A stretch of DNA of 64,000 bases from Phytohabitans aurantiacus (GTDB lineage: Bacteria > Actinomycetota > Actinomycetes > Mycobacteriales > Micromonosporaceae), in assembly GCF_027923225.1 (NCBI RefSeq), contig NZ_BSDI01000034.1:1-64000 (forward strand), given 5' to 3'. The notes under the pieces were generated by a model, which ran no database searches, had not been told where the DNA came from, and saw only the letters and a list, made by a program, of their open reading frames with translations. Of this stretch, positions 36,051 to 44,999 are shown in pieces; position 1 is the first letter of the stretch; every line of letters starts with the position of its first letter. Position numbers and translations under genes: made by a program.

Positions 36051-36953
36051 ATGATCAACTTTTTGGCGGCGGTCTTGGTGCCTTCGACCGCCACCGTCGA
36101 CACGATCGACACCTACCTGACCGGCCCGATGCGGATTCTCTCGCCGTGGCCCGTCGACCGCTACCGCCTCGGTGGCGAGTTCACCGGAGCGTGGGATCCG
36201 GCCTATGAGCCGGCGACCGATCCGGCCAACTGGCGGCTCTGTACCGCCTGCGCGGTGACCGGCCAAATCGCCGGACGGCCATGCCAGCAATGCGGTGACG
36301 CACCGCAGCAGGGCCGACCGTTAGGCACCATTGTCGCGGACTTCGACCAGTGGGCCGCCCACCCCGGCGACCTGGTGCCGCTGACGACGCTGCTCGACCC
36401 GAGCTGGCGCCTTCCCACCGACTACCGCCGACCCAGCACACCAGCTGACCAGGTTCGGCACTACGGCGCCTCACCAGACCTGTGGATCGACGGCACCGGC
36501 ATGCAATGGCTCAGCGTCGACCGCACGGACGACGGCGCCGTCACGGGCGACCTCCCGTACGACCTGCAAGACATCCTGCGCCGGCTGCTGTCCGGTGCTC
36601 GCGTGCCACAGCCGAACCACAACGGCGCGTTCGACCCCGCGGCCTGGCAGGTGGCGATCGTCGCCGGCCATATCGCACCCGACGACGCCGGGGCAGACCT
36701 GCCCATCGTCGGGTCGGTCGTGGCCATCACCGACCCGGACTACGCCGAAGACGACGCCGCACCCGACCAGTTGTACGTCGTCGCTGAGGACGTCGACCGG
36801 CCGTACTACCTGCTCGTGCGCCTCGGCGGCGGCCACGGACCCCAGGTACCCGCCTGTGCCCTCACCGAGGTCGACCCCGCGCGAATCAGGCTCGCGGCCG
36901 TGCCGGACGGGACCCCGTCATACCGGCCCAGCCAACGCCACGAACCCCGGTAG
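36051..36953 (+). CDS. Hypothetical zinc-ribbon protein, 300 aa
   Basis: GGAG 8 bases before ATG. A CxxC...CxxC knuckle (LCTACAVTGQIAGRPCQQCG, about residues 64-82) is the clearest motif. The remainder is acidic, with VRHYGASPDLWIDGTGMQWL and a C-terminal LYVVAEDVDRPYYLLVRLGG. The family is not recognised. Confidence 0.7.
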   Translation: MINFLAAVLVPSTATVDTIDTYLTGPMRILSPWPVDRYRLGGEFTGAWDPAYEPATDPANWRLCTACAVTGQIAGRPCQQCGDAPQQGRPLGTIVADFDQWAAHPGDLVPLTTLLDPSWRLPTDYRRPSTPADQVRHYGASPDLWIDGTGMQWLSVDRTDDGAVTGDLPYDLQDILRRLLSGARVPQPNHNGAFDPAAWQVAIVAGHIAPDDAGADLPIVGSVVAITDPDYAEDDAAPDQLYVVAEDVDRPYYLLVRLGGGHGPQVPACALTEVDPARIRLAAVPDGTPSYRPSQRHEPR

Positions 36954-37165
36954 ACCCGCAGCTTGGCATCCGGCCGGCGAAAGGCGTCGCTGGCCGCGGG
37001 ACCTTGCCGCATTTGGCCGGGGCAACCCGCCCGGCGACTTGCCGACAGCGCGCCAGCGAAGCGTCCATCCAGTAAGCCCTCGTCCGCAAACGTCGCCGCC
37101 GCGGCGTGTCTTCCACTTTCCGACTGACCGTCACCTGAAAACGACAGCGAAGGGAGCCTTGAACC

Positions 37166-37777
37166 TTGGCCCTCCTGACCACGGTAAATCTCACTGATGA
37201 CTTCGACGGCTCAGACGTCGGCGTCAAAGAACACACGTTCTGCCTCGATGGCGTCACCTACGAGATCGACCTGACCGTCGCCAACCACGAGCGGCTCACC
37301 GCAGCACTGACCCCGTTTATCGCCGCAGGCCGGCGGCTGCCCGCCCGCAAGGCGCCGCATCGCACGCGGCGACGGGCCGAAGCCGAAACCAGCGGCCACG
37401 CCAGCGAGGACAGCCACGGTAGCCGCAAGCGGGCATCGGCCACGGCGCCGGCGGTCGTCCCGGTCGTGTTCGCCGCGCCGTCCGCGCGCTGTCGCGGGTC
37501 GGCACCAACACCCGCGCCACCCCGTCCGACGGTTCCGCGAAGCGAACGGTCCGATGCCGTTGGTCGCGGCTGCCTTCACGCCGCCGCCCGTCGACATGCG
37601 GCTACTGCGTTTGCGCCCACCGTTTCCGGTACCGCTGCCCAGCCGAGAGCCGCATACCACACAACTTTTAGGAAGGAACCCGCACGCCATGACCGAGTTC
37701 TACATCTGCCCGCCCTGCGGGCAGCCCGTCGTCGACCAGCCGCAACACCTGTGGACGGTGGCAGCGCGATTCGGTAA
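37166..37777 (+). CDS. Lsr2-like protein with atypical C-terminus
   Basis: Residues 1-60 match the Lsr2 dimerisation domain: TTVNLTDDFDGSDVGVKEHT, then FCLDGVTYEIDLTVANHERL. The start is a TTG, chosen because the family begins MAxxTTVxLxDD and an AGGGAG lies 9 bases upstream. The usual C-terminal DNA-binding domain (RxWAxxxGxxVSxRGRIP) is not visible; instead about 140 Ala/Arg/Ser-rich residues follow and run 89 bases into the next gene. It could be a frameshifted or tail-swapped Lsr2. Lsr2 proteins silence AT-rich foreign DNA; one on an ICE may act as anti-silencer. Confidence 0.65.
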   Translation: MALLTTVNLTDDFDGSDVGVKEHTFCLDGVTYEIDLTVANHERLTAALTPFIAAGRRLPARKAPHRTRRRAEAETSGHASEDSHGSRKRASATAPAVVPVVFAAPSARCRGSAPTPAPPRPTVPRSERSDAVGRGCLHAAARRHAATAFAPTVSGTAAQPRAAYHTTFRKEPARHDRVLHLPALRAARRRPAATPVDGGSAIR

Positions 37778-38321
37778 CGGATGGCGCCACCTCATCGACG
37801 ACAGCCCGCTGTGCCCCGCGCCTAGCGGCGGCCTCACGCAGCCGGTTGCCGCTCACAGCCCGACGCCCCATGACAGCCAGACCCGCGAATGGGCTGCCGA
37901 GACGCATCGGCTGTTCAGCCCCGACGGTCCATTCCTGCCCGAACGGTTGGCGACCGCGGCCGCCGTCATGGAACACCTCACCGGGTGGCTGCTGACCGCT
38001 ACCGGCCCGGCCGCCGCCCCGCGAACCCTGACCACCTACCGGGATGCCGCGGCGCTGCTGGGCAGCCTGCACCGTGTCGCGCGGCTGCTGGCCCGCACCT
38101 GCACCGAAACCAGCGACCACATCGGCGGTCAGCTCGCCACCGACGCGTCCGCCCGCCCGACCCCCGGGCAGGACCAAGCCGACTTCAACAAGCACCGCAG
38201 TGCTATGGCGTTCCATCTGCCCGAGGCGGCCAGCCGGTTCGCCGACGCCGCCGCCATGACCGGTCGGGCCTGGATCGCCGCACGCGCCACCTCCGCCCTC
38301 GATCCCTCCGGCAACCTGTAG
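37689..38321 (+). CDS. Hypothetical protein, 210 aa
   Basis: AGGAAGGA lies upstream of the ATG. It begins MTEFYICPPCGQPVVDQPQ with one CxxC, and most of the rest is helical (LATAAAVMEHLTGWLLTATG, LHRVARLLARTCTETSDHIG). The C-terminus has FHLPEAASRFADAAAMTGRA. Family not recognised. It overlaps the end of the Lsr2-like frame, which supports that frame being abnormal at its 3' end. Confidence 0.7.
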   Translation: MTEFYICPPCGQPVVDQPQHLWTVAARFGNGWRHLIDDSPLCPAPSGGLTQPVAAHSPTPHDSQTREWAAETHRLFSPDGPFLPERLATAAAVMEHLTGWLLTATGPAAAPRTLTTYRDAAALLGSLHRVARLLARTCTETSDHIGGQLATDASARPTPGQDQADFNKHRSAMAFHLPEAASRFADAAAMTGRAWIAARATSALDPSGNL

Positions 38322-38529
38322 CCCGCAACCCTCGCGCTGAGCCCCTCTGCCCGGCTGGGCCGCGCCCGGCACGACCTGGACCGGCTCAGCCGGCCAACAC
38401 AAGCGGCCAAGTCGGCAACGCACATCCTGCAAGACCGGGCGCAGTGTCTTTCGCTTCCCTTGCGCGGGATGTATTCAACACCACCCTGCCCGCCGCCGCT
38501 GGCCGCGGGAACCCCGCTGTCAAAGTAGC

Positions 38530-38574
38530 CCGGAGGCGGGCGTCGAAGTTTGGACGCCTCACGCCCGCCTCCGG
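38530..38574 (+). repeat. Structured intergenic element, copy 1
   Basis: CCGGAGGCGGG and CCCGCCTCCGG form perfect 11-bp arms around a 23-base loop containing CGTCGAAGTTTGGACGCCTC. An almost identical element lies at 57860-57903. It sits between a stop and the ribosome site of the GGDEF gene. Confidence 0.75.
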
Positions 38575-38603
38575 TGCTCCTTCACCTACAAGGAGCCCTC
38601 AGA

Positions 38604-39311
38604 GTGTCTCGCATCCTCAGCCATCTCGCCGCCGCGGCCGTCGGCGTGTCCGCCGTGGCGGCCGTCCTCGGCGTGCATATCCACCACCTTCGCCGACGGC
38701 TTGCCGCCGCAGAACACCGCGCCGCGCATGATCCGCTCACCGGCCTGGCCAACCGACAGACCGTGCTGGCACACCTTCGCGCGGCAACCGGCCAGCCGGA
38801 CGCGGCCGCCCTCATCGGGGTCATCCTGTTCGACCTGGACGACTTCAAGGCCGTCAACGACACCCCTGGTATCGGCCACAGCGGCGGCGACCGGCTGCTG
38901 TGCACGGTGGCCCGGCTGCTGCGTGCCTTGCCTGGTCCGGTCCGGTTGGTGGCCAGGCTGGGCGGCGACGAGTTCGCAGTGGTCGTCGACGGCGATGTGG
39001 AGACCACCTTCGCCGCGGCACACGAGATCCGCAGCCTGATCATCGGCGCACCATTCGACATCGACGGTCACATCTTCGACGTCGGTGCCAGCGTCGGCCT
39101 GGTCAGCAACCACAGCGGGCTCACCGCCAACCAGCTACTGCACTACGCCGACCTTGCGATGTATGAGGCCAAGCGCGCCGGCGGCGGAATAGCCATCTAC
39201 CGCACGTCAACCACCAACCGGAAGGTCATCGACCGTCCCGCGCGGCGGTGCCGCGACCGGCGCCAGCCACCCGACGCCCGTCGTCCCGCAGCCACACCAC
39301 CGAACAGCTGA
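38604..39311 (+). CDS. GGDEF-domain protein (putative diguanylate cyclase)
   Basis: 235 residues. One N-terminal transmembrane helix (LAAAAVGVSAVAAVLGVHI) leads into a full GGDEF domain: DPLTGLANRQ, FDLDDFKAVND, GGDRLL, the active-site RLGGDEFAVV, and YADLAMYEAKRAGGG. The loop keeps GGDEF, so activity is plausible; the RxxD inhibitory site is absent. The start is GTG 38604, with AAGGAG 9 bases upstream. An ICE-borne cyclase could tie transfer to development, since c-di-GMP controls sporulation in actinomycetes; that link is inference. The last 40 residues are basic and disordered. Confidence 0.85.
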   Translation: MSRILSHLAAAAVGVSAVAAVLGVHIHHLRRRLAAAEHRAAHDPLTGLANRQTVLAHLRAATGQPDAAALIGVILFDLDDFKAVNDTPGIGHSGGDRLLCTVARLLRALPGPVRLVARLGGDEFAVVVDGDVETTFAAAHEIRSLIIGAPFDIDGHIFDVGASVGLVSNHSGLTANQLLHYADLAMYEAKRAGGGIAIYRTSTTNRKVIDRPARRCRDRRQPPDARRPAATPPNS

Positions 39312-39643
39312 CCCACAACATCGGGCGGCAAGCGGCCAAGGCGCCCACGGCTCGGCCTGCGGCACCGCGCCGCCTGCCACTCCCACCCGCCGCGTTCACC
39401 TCACCCGCCTGGCCTGAAACCGCCCGTCCACGCGGCCCACCCCCGGCCCCCGCAGCTGCCCGTGCAGGAAAACCCACCACGCCGACCGGGCCCGACGACC
39501 TCGACGCCAACCGCCGGACAGCCGCGCGCCGGCCGACCCGGGCCAAGGCGAAAGCGCGAGGGCATCCGGCCCGACTCCGTCACACGGTGCCTGGATTGCC
39601 AACGGCCATGCAGGCACCGCCATTGTTCAGAAAGGACACGTCA
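39312..39643. other. Leader of the ComM-like gene
   Basis: 332 bases without a supported gene. AAAGGA precedes the ATG at 39644. The frame is open through this stretch, but it is Pro/Arg-rich and lacks similarity to the family. Confidence 0.45.
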
Positions 39644-41124
39644 ATGACCGAATCCACCTCACACCGCCAAGCGGTGACCGTGCCAGCGGTCGCCAACATC
39701 GGCACCACCTGCCAGGTGGTGTACATCGAGGCCACCCCATCCGCCGCGGCCACGGCCATCGCCGGTGTCCCCGACACGGTCGCACAGGCCGCCCTGGACC
39801 GCATCCGCACCGGCACCGTCAGCGCCGGCCTCGCCTGGCCCAACGCGCCGATCGCGTTGCGTGTGCATCCGCACGCCCTGCCGGACGGCGACCCCGGCCT
39901 GGACGCGGCATTCGCCGTCGCCGCGTTGGCCGCCAGCGGACAGATCGCCGCCAGCCGACTAGCCAGCATCGCGGTCCTGGGCGCCTTGAACCCCGCCGGC
40001 GCCCTGCAACCGCTGCAGAACGCCGCGGCCCGACTCGCGGCGGCCGACCGGGCCGGCCTGCCCGCGGCCGCGGTTCCCGCCGCCAACCTCACCGAGGCAT
40101 CCCTGGCCGCTGCCGCCCAGGTGCACGGCGCCGCGACGCTCAAAGAGCTGGTCGCCGGTCTACGCGGACAAACGCCCCTAATGTCACCGGTGGCCTGGCC
40201 CACCGCCCCGCCGCATCCAGGCGCCGACCTGGCCGACCTGCCCGCCAGCTGGTCATCGGCCCGCAGAGTCCTGGAGATCGCCGCGGCCGGCGGGCACCAC
40301 CTGCTCCTAATTGGCCCCGCCGCCACGGCAGCGCAGCTGGCTGAACGGCTGCCCCGGCTCCTGCCGAACCTCGACCCGCACACCGCCACCGGCGTCGCGC
40401 ACCTTCACCGGCAGGCCGGCACACTCCCCCTGGACGCACCCGTGCGGCAACGCCCACCATGGCAGGCGCCCGACCCGCACGACAGCGTCCCCGACCTGGC
40501 CGGCACCCTCAAGCGCCCCGGAGCGGTGAGCCTGGCCCACGCTGGCGTGCTGTGGTGCGCCAACGCCGACCTGATGTCCGGCAGGGCACGAGACGTCCTA
40601 CGCCTGATCCTCGACCAGCGGCGCATCAACGCCATCGGCGCACGCCGCCAGGCCGCCTACCCCGCCGCCGCACAGTTGCTGCTGTCCGCCACCGGATGTC
40701 AGAAACCAGCGACCGGCGACGGATGCGGCTGCCCACAACACGTACACAACCGGATCCTGGCCCGACTGGGCCCCTTGTTTGACCGCGTCGACATCCACTA
40801 CAGCCTGCCGCCTACCACGCCGCCGGAGCAGGTAGACCGCGCCGACGGCCCGCCGCCGGGGTCCGCGATCGTGGCGGCCCGGGTCGCGGCAGCCCGCGCC
40901 AACGCCCGCGCAGCCCGCCGCCCCTGGCACATCAACGCCGAAGCAACCGCCCCGGCACTGCGTGAAGCCCTCGACCGCGTGCCCGCCGCCTGGCTCGCGC
41001 CCCTACGTCACGCCCAGGCATGCGGCATGCTGTCCCCACGCGGCACCACACAAGTCCTGCGACTGGCATTCACCATCGCCGACCTGGCCGGCCGCGCCAT
41101 GCCCAATGCAGGCGACCTAGCCGA
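39644..41124 (+). pseudogene. YifB/ComM-like AAA protein, 5' portion of an interrupted gene
   Basis: Joined to its last codons at 56405-56449 this gives a 506-residue protein, the exact usual ComM length. Residues 1-170 follow the Lon-like N-domain and 200-490 the Mg-chelatase-like ATPase (LGPLFDRVDIHYSLP, TTQVLRLAFTIADLAGR). The nucleotide motifs are degenerate: the P-loop position reads LLLIGPAATAAQ without GKT, and the Walker B position reads VLWCANADL without DE. The serine-integrase element inserted after codon 493, leaving an in-frame fusion into the integrase. ComM is a helicase acting in natural transformation; this copy looks inactive as an ATPase. Confidence 0.85.
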
Positions 41125-41145
41125 CGCCAATTGCCTGGAAGTACG
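41120..41145 (+). other. attL: attL of the serine-integrase element
   Basis: Core GCCGA (41120-41124) is followed by the element arm ending in TGGAAGTACG (41136-41145). That arm is the exact complement of CGTACTTCCA at 56387-56396 on the other junction. The left side is ComM coding sequence. Confidence 0.85.
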
Positions 41146-41164
41146 CACCGGGTTACGGTGCCCC

Positions 41165-42682
41165 ATGAGAAAACGCCCCGCAGCTAAGTACCGGCGGATC
41201 AGCCGCGACCGTGAAGGCCGTGAGCTGGGCATCGAGCGCCAGGATGAAGACTTGGACGCGTTGGCCGACAAGCGCGGGCTGGTGTGGGTAGACGACTACT
41301 TCGACAACGACCTGTCGGCATCAACCAACTCACGCAAGCCGCGCCCCGACTACGACCGCATGTTGCGCGACGCGAAGGCGGGCAAGTTCGAGGTGATCGC
41401 GGCGTACACCACCAGCCGCCTCACCCGCCGTCCCCGGGAGTTCGAAGACCTGATCGACCTCGCCCGCGATCACGGCATCGAGTTCCAATACATAAGGTCA
41501 CCCGAGTTCGACCTCACGACGGCCCAGGGTCGGGGCATCGCCCGGACGCTCGCCGCGCGTGACGCAGAGCAAGCGGAGACCACTGCCGAACTGGTACAGC
41601 GCGCCCACCGCCAGCGAGCCGAGATGGGCGAGATCCACGGCGGACAGACCCCGTACGGGTTCACACAGGTGTGGGACCGGGGCAAGCTCGTGACCTACGT
41701 GGAGAACACCGGGCAGGCCGACATCATCCGCGAGGCGTACGACCGCATCCTCGCTGGCGAAGGGCTGGGCGGCATCGCAGCCGACTGGCAACGCCGGGGC
41801 ATCGCCACCGCCCGGGGTGCCAAGTGGACCCGCAGGACGATCCAGAGCATGGTGATCGGCCCGTCCATCGCCGGGTACCGCGAGCACAACGGCGACCTCT
41901 TCGAAGCCAAGTGGCCACCGCTGGTTGACCGCGACGACTGGACACGAGTCCGCGAGATCGTCGGCGTGTACGCCAGCGACCGTCAGGGCAACCACAAGCC
42001 GCGTACGGGCAACGGCAACGCCCGCAAGTACGCGCTGTCAGGGCTGGTGTTCCACGCGGCCGGGGGCGGGTGCGGTCGGGTCCTGTACGGATGCCGTATG
42101 CCGACTGACAAGCGGCCGGACCGATACGGGTACGTGTGCACCACACCCGCGTGCAGGCGGCTGTTCATCGACGGGCAGGCCGTAGAGCGGTTCATCCTCG
42201 ACCAGGTGTGCGAGGTGATCGACGGTCGCGCGCTGGCTGCCGCGATCGAGGCGGACAAGAGTAAAGAGGATCCCGGCCGCGAGATTCGTACCGCCATCGC
42301 CGACGACGAGCGCCGCCTCCAGCGGGTCCAGGACGAGTACGACGACGACCAGATCCCGCAGGCCGAGTACCGGCGCAGACGCGATCGCTTAACGACGCGT
42401 CTGGATGACAACCGCCGCAAGCTGGCCGACCTGTCGGCCGCGCGGGTCGTACTCCCAACGGGTGACGAGCTACGCGCCCAGTGGCCCACGAGGGATGCCA
42501 TCTGGAAGCGCACCATCCTCGGCGCAGTCATCCGGCGCGTCACCGTGGGGCCGATGCCGAAGGGCATGGCCTCCCACCTGACCCAGCGTCGCACCGAGAC
42601 CGACGACGAGTACGCCGGCCGCCTCGACCTCCACCGCGCCACGGTGCTGGCGGCACGGGTCAAAGTGGAATGGCTGCATTAG
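41165..42682 (+). CDS. int: Large serine integrase
   Basis: 505 residues. The resolvase domain carries the catalytic Ser13 (YRRISRDREGRELGIERQ) and TTSRLTRRPREFEDL. The recombinase domain follows (YGFTQVWDRGK... IVREAYDRILAGEGLGGIA), then a zinc ribbon (CGRVLYGCR, CTTPACRR), a coiled-coil segment (DDERRLQRVQDEYDDDQIPQ) and the final KRTILGAVIRRVTV strand. The ATG lies 20 bases inside attL, and the frame is open back into the ComM-like gene, so a 1012-residue fusion could be made. It converges with the next gene by a 4-base overlap. Confidence 0.93.
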   Translation: MRKRPAAKYRRISRDREGRELGIERQDEDLDALADKRGLVWVDDYFDNDLSASTNSRKPRPDYDRMLRDAKAGKFEVIAAYTTSRLTRRPREFEDLIDLARDHGIEFQYIRSPEFDLTTAQGRGIARTLAARDAEQAETTAELVQRAHRQRAEMGEIHGGQTPYGFTQVWDRGKLVTYVENTGQADIIREAYDRILAGEGLGGIAADWQRRGIATARGAKWTRRTIQSMVIGPSIAGYREHNGDLFEAKWPPLVDRDDWTRVREIVGVYASDRQGNHKPRTGNGNARKYALSGLVFHAAGGGCGRVLYGCRMPTDKRPDRYGYVCTTPACRRLFIDGQAVERFILDQVCEVIDGRALAAAIEADKSKEDPGREIRTAIADDERRLQRVQDEYDDDQIPQAEYRRRRDRLTTRLDDNRRKLADLSAARVVLPTGDELRAQWPTRDAIWKRTILGAVIRRVTVGPMPKGMASHLTQRRTETDDEYAGRLDLHRATVLAARVKVEWLH

Positions 42683-43122
42683 CCCAACCACAACGTCACG
42701 ACGATTCCCGCTCCAAAGAAAATGGCGTTCACGACAACGCCCTGAATGAGGTTCTTCGTCCCCCCACGCGCCACCTCTGATCGGAGAATTGTGGCAACCG
42801 CAGTCCGTTGTTGCTCTGTCATGTCCTTGATCTGCCGGGCGGTCTCAGCTTCGGTCTTCAGCTTCTCCACGGCCGCCTGCCTCGCCCGTAGTGCCGCCTC
42901 CACCTCGGTGACCAGCGCAGATGACTTCTGCATCGTGTCGGCCAATTCCTCAAGACGTTCCTCTAGCAGTGACTCATCGGACTTCTTCCTCGCGCCAATG
43001 ATCAGACGTCCTGCTACCGGATTAAGTGCGAGTAGCAGACCCTCGATGGCGGGCAGCAGCACGTTCTTGTAGATGAAGTCCACCGCAGCACGCAGGGCCA
43101 AACCTGTTTCGGAACCAGACAC
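42679..43122 (-). CDS. Small membrane coiled-coil protein
   Basis: 147 residues. An N-terminal hydrophobic stretch (LLPAIEGLLLALNPVAGRLI), a long charged coiled coil (ESLLEERLEELADTMQKSSA, VEAALRARQAAVEKLKTEAE) and a C-terminal transmembrane helix (GVVVNAIFFGAGIVVTLWLG). The start is probably GTG 43122. Two terminal membrane helices joined by a coiled coil suggest a peripheral or holin-like role, but I do not recognise the family. It overlaps the end of the integrase gene on the other strand. Confidence 0.65.
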   Translation of the reverse strand: MSGSETGLALRAAVDFIYKNVLLPAIEGLLLALNPVAGRLIIGARKKSDESLLEERLEELADTMQKSSALVTEVEAALRARQAAVEKLKTEAETARQIKDMTEQQRTAVATILRSEVARGGTKNLIQGVVVNAIFFGAGIVVTLWLG

Positions 43123-43279
43123 CGCCGCAGCATAACGTCGGTCCCCCCCATGTCCCAGCAGGTGAAGACGAAGACGGTCGTGATCTTCAACAGGTGGAGA
43201 CAGGTTTAGACGCCGGCCGCCGTCCTCTTACGTTCCTAGTGGTCCTCCAATGTGGAGGGTCACCACGAAGGAGGACATC

Positions 43280-43510
43280 ATGACCGAGCCGACCGCCCCC
43301 GCGAAGGTGACCAAGGCCGCGAAGGCCACCCCGCGCACGATCCCGGCCGCCGACAAGCCGGCCACCAAGAAGGCGACCAAGGCCGCTGCCAAGCCGGAGT
43401 TCAACCCGACGGTCAAGGACAACGGCAAGCTCGACCACTCGACGTGTGGCCACCCCCGCACGCCGGCAGGCCGCGCCGCATGCCGCGCGAACCGGGCGGA
43501 GGGCAAGTGA
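43280..43510 (+). CDS. Small Lys/Ala-rich basic protein, 76 aa
   Basis: The ATG at 43280 follows AAGGAGG by about 6 bases. The first 45 residues repeat Lys-Ala-Thr-Pro (KVTKAAKATPRTIPAADKPA, TKKATKAAAKPE), like histone-like tails. The end is STCGHPRTPAGRAACRANRA. Its stop overlaps the next GTG (GTGA), so it heads a three-gene operon with a zinc-binding protein and a serine recombinase. It might be DNA-binding and help the recombinase. Confidence 0.7.
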   Translation: MTEPTAPAKVTKAAKATPRTIPAADKPATKKATKAAAKPEFNPTVKDNGKLDHSTCGHPRTPAGRAACRANRAEGK

Positions 43511-43803
43511 TCATCACCCCCGAGATCAAGGCCGCCGCCGACATCCTGCGGGCGTGCGCGGAGTTTTCCATCACCCACCCGGACACGCCGCTCCGCAACA
43601 ACCCGCACTACGACTCGATGCCCGACATCCACTGGGAATGCCCGTGCGGTGTGGTCATGCCCCCGATCACGGACGACCTCCGCACGGCGTGCTGCGGGTC
43701 GACCACGGTGGACGTGCCGGCGTGCATCACCTGCGGCCGAGATGAGCACGACGGCACCGAGGATCACCCGATGATCCGCACGGACACGCTGGCGAACGAA
43801 TGA
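43507..43803 (+). CDS. Small Cys-rich protein, 98 aa
   Basis: GTG start overlapping the previous stop. Conserved-looking Cys pairs (WECPCG, TACCGS, ACITCGRDEHDG) suggest a zinc-binding domain. Its stop overlaps the start of the small serine recombinase (ATGA), so it is co-translated with it. Family not recognised. Confidence 0.7.
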   Translation: MIITPEIKAAADILRACAEFSITHPDTPLRNNPHYDSMPDIHWECPCGVVMPPITDDLRTACCGSTTVDVPACITCGRDEHDGTEDHPMIRTDTLANE

Positions 43804-44510
43804 CTCGCACGATGGTGGCGTACGTACGCCGGTCCAAGGCGAACAAGAAACGGCCGGAGGACGTGGCGTACGGCATCGAGGCGCAGAACACCGCGATCCG
43901 CGGTGAGGCCGAACGCCAGCACTGGAAGTTGGTGTGGGCACCCGTGGATGACGGTCAGACCGGTGCCCACACCCGCCGCGAGGGGTTGAGGTGGGCACTG
44001 GACGAGCTGGCTGCCGGCCGCGCGGACGGCCTGGTCGTCGCCAAGCTCAACCGGTTGTCCCGCTCGGTGGCCGACTTCGCCACGCTCCTCCGCACGGCCC
44101 AACGGCAACGGTGGTCCGTCGTCGCGCTCGACCTGGGCATCGACACGTCTACAGTCAACGGTCGATTGGTGGCCAACATCGTCATGTCGGTGGCCGAGTG
44201 GGAGCGCGAGATCATCTCCCAGCGAACCGCCGAAGGGCTCGCCGAAGCGCGGGAGGCCGGCGTGCGGTTGGGTCGGCCGGTCCTCGTCCCCAAGCCCGTA
44301 GTCCGGCGCATTCGCCGGATGAGGACGAACGGCCACACCCTCCGGGCCATCGCCAACAAGCTCACTGAAGACCAGGTGCCAACCGTCCACGGAGGCGCCC
44401 GGTGGTACTCGGGCACAGTGCGCGGAGTGCTCCGGCGATCCGGTGGCGACCCCCACCAGCGCCACGGAGCCGATCCGACCCATACCCCACTGCCCGCCAC
44501 GGCCCATTAG
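43800..44510 (+). CDS. Small serine recombinase/resolvase
   Basis: 236 residues. Catalytic Ser12 lies in YVRRSKANKK, followed by DDGQTGAHTRREGL, LVVAKLNRLSRSVADF and the long helix VANIVMSVAEWEREIISQRT. A short helix-turn-helix (HTLRAIANKLTEDQ) lies at the C-terminus. That is the layout of an invertase/resolvase rather than of a large integrase. It ends the operon begun at 43280. It may resolve multimers, or act with the integrase. Confidence 0.88.
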   Translation: MTRTMVAYVRRSKANKKRPEDVAYGIEAQNTAIRGEAERQHWKLVWAPVDDGQTGAHTRREGLRWALDELAAGRADGLVVAKLNRLSRSVADFATLLRTAQRQRWSVVALDLGIDTSTVNGRLVANIVMSVAEWEREIISQRTAEGLAEAREAGVRLGRPVLVPKPVVRRIRRMRTNGHTLRAIANKLTEDQVPTVHGGARWYSGTVRGVLRRSGGDPHQRHGADPTHTPLPATAH

Positions 44511-44597
44511 GCCGCCACAGACGATCTCAAGGCCATCTATGCCACGACCCCGGCGCCCACCACGGGTACCGGGGTCGCTGCCAGCGCGGGAGTGGGG

Positions 44598-44855
44598 TCA
44601 GTCGCCGGGGTCTGACGCCTGGTGCACCGGGAACATGCCTGCCGGCCACCAGCACACGACGATGGGCACGCCTCCCGAGTCGGTACCCAGCGCTGCACAT
44701 GGCGACGGGTGGCCCTGGTACCTCATGCATCGACTGAATGCCGGTCCGTCTATGGAGCAGGTGTGGTCGTACGGCTGCACCAACTCGGCGACGGTCACCA
44801 GGCGGGGCTCGGCGGTATCCGGTCCCCCGATCATGGGGCCGCTGTTCATCGTCAT
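44598..44855 (-). CDS. Hypothetical small Cys-containing protein, 85 aa
   Basis: The ATG at 44855 has GAGG 5 bases upstream. The sequence LVTVAELVQPYDHTCSIDGP and CMRYQGHPSPCAALG shows four Cys and one His at spacings that could bind metal. It is transcribed leftward, diverging from the regulator at 45077. The family is not recognised. Confidence 0.55.
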   Translation of the reverse strand: MTMNSGPMIGGPDTAEPRLVTVAELVQPYDHTCSIDGPAFSRCMRYQGHPSPCAALGTDSGGVPIVVCWWPAGMFPVHQASDPGD

Positions 44856-44999
44856 TGGGTCCTCGATCCATGCAGCCCTCGCCCGGGAGTTCGGGTCTGC
44901 ACCGAGCGGGGGCGCTTTCTGGGGGAACGCAACGGCGCGAACGCCGAGGCGGGGGCGGGACACGCCCGTGACCGTGACGTTACGAACGGCAACGGGACG

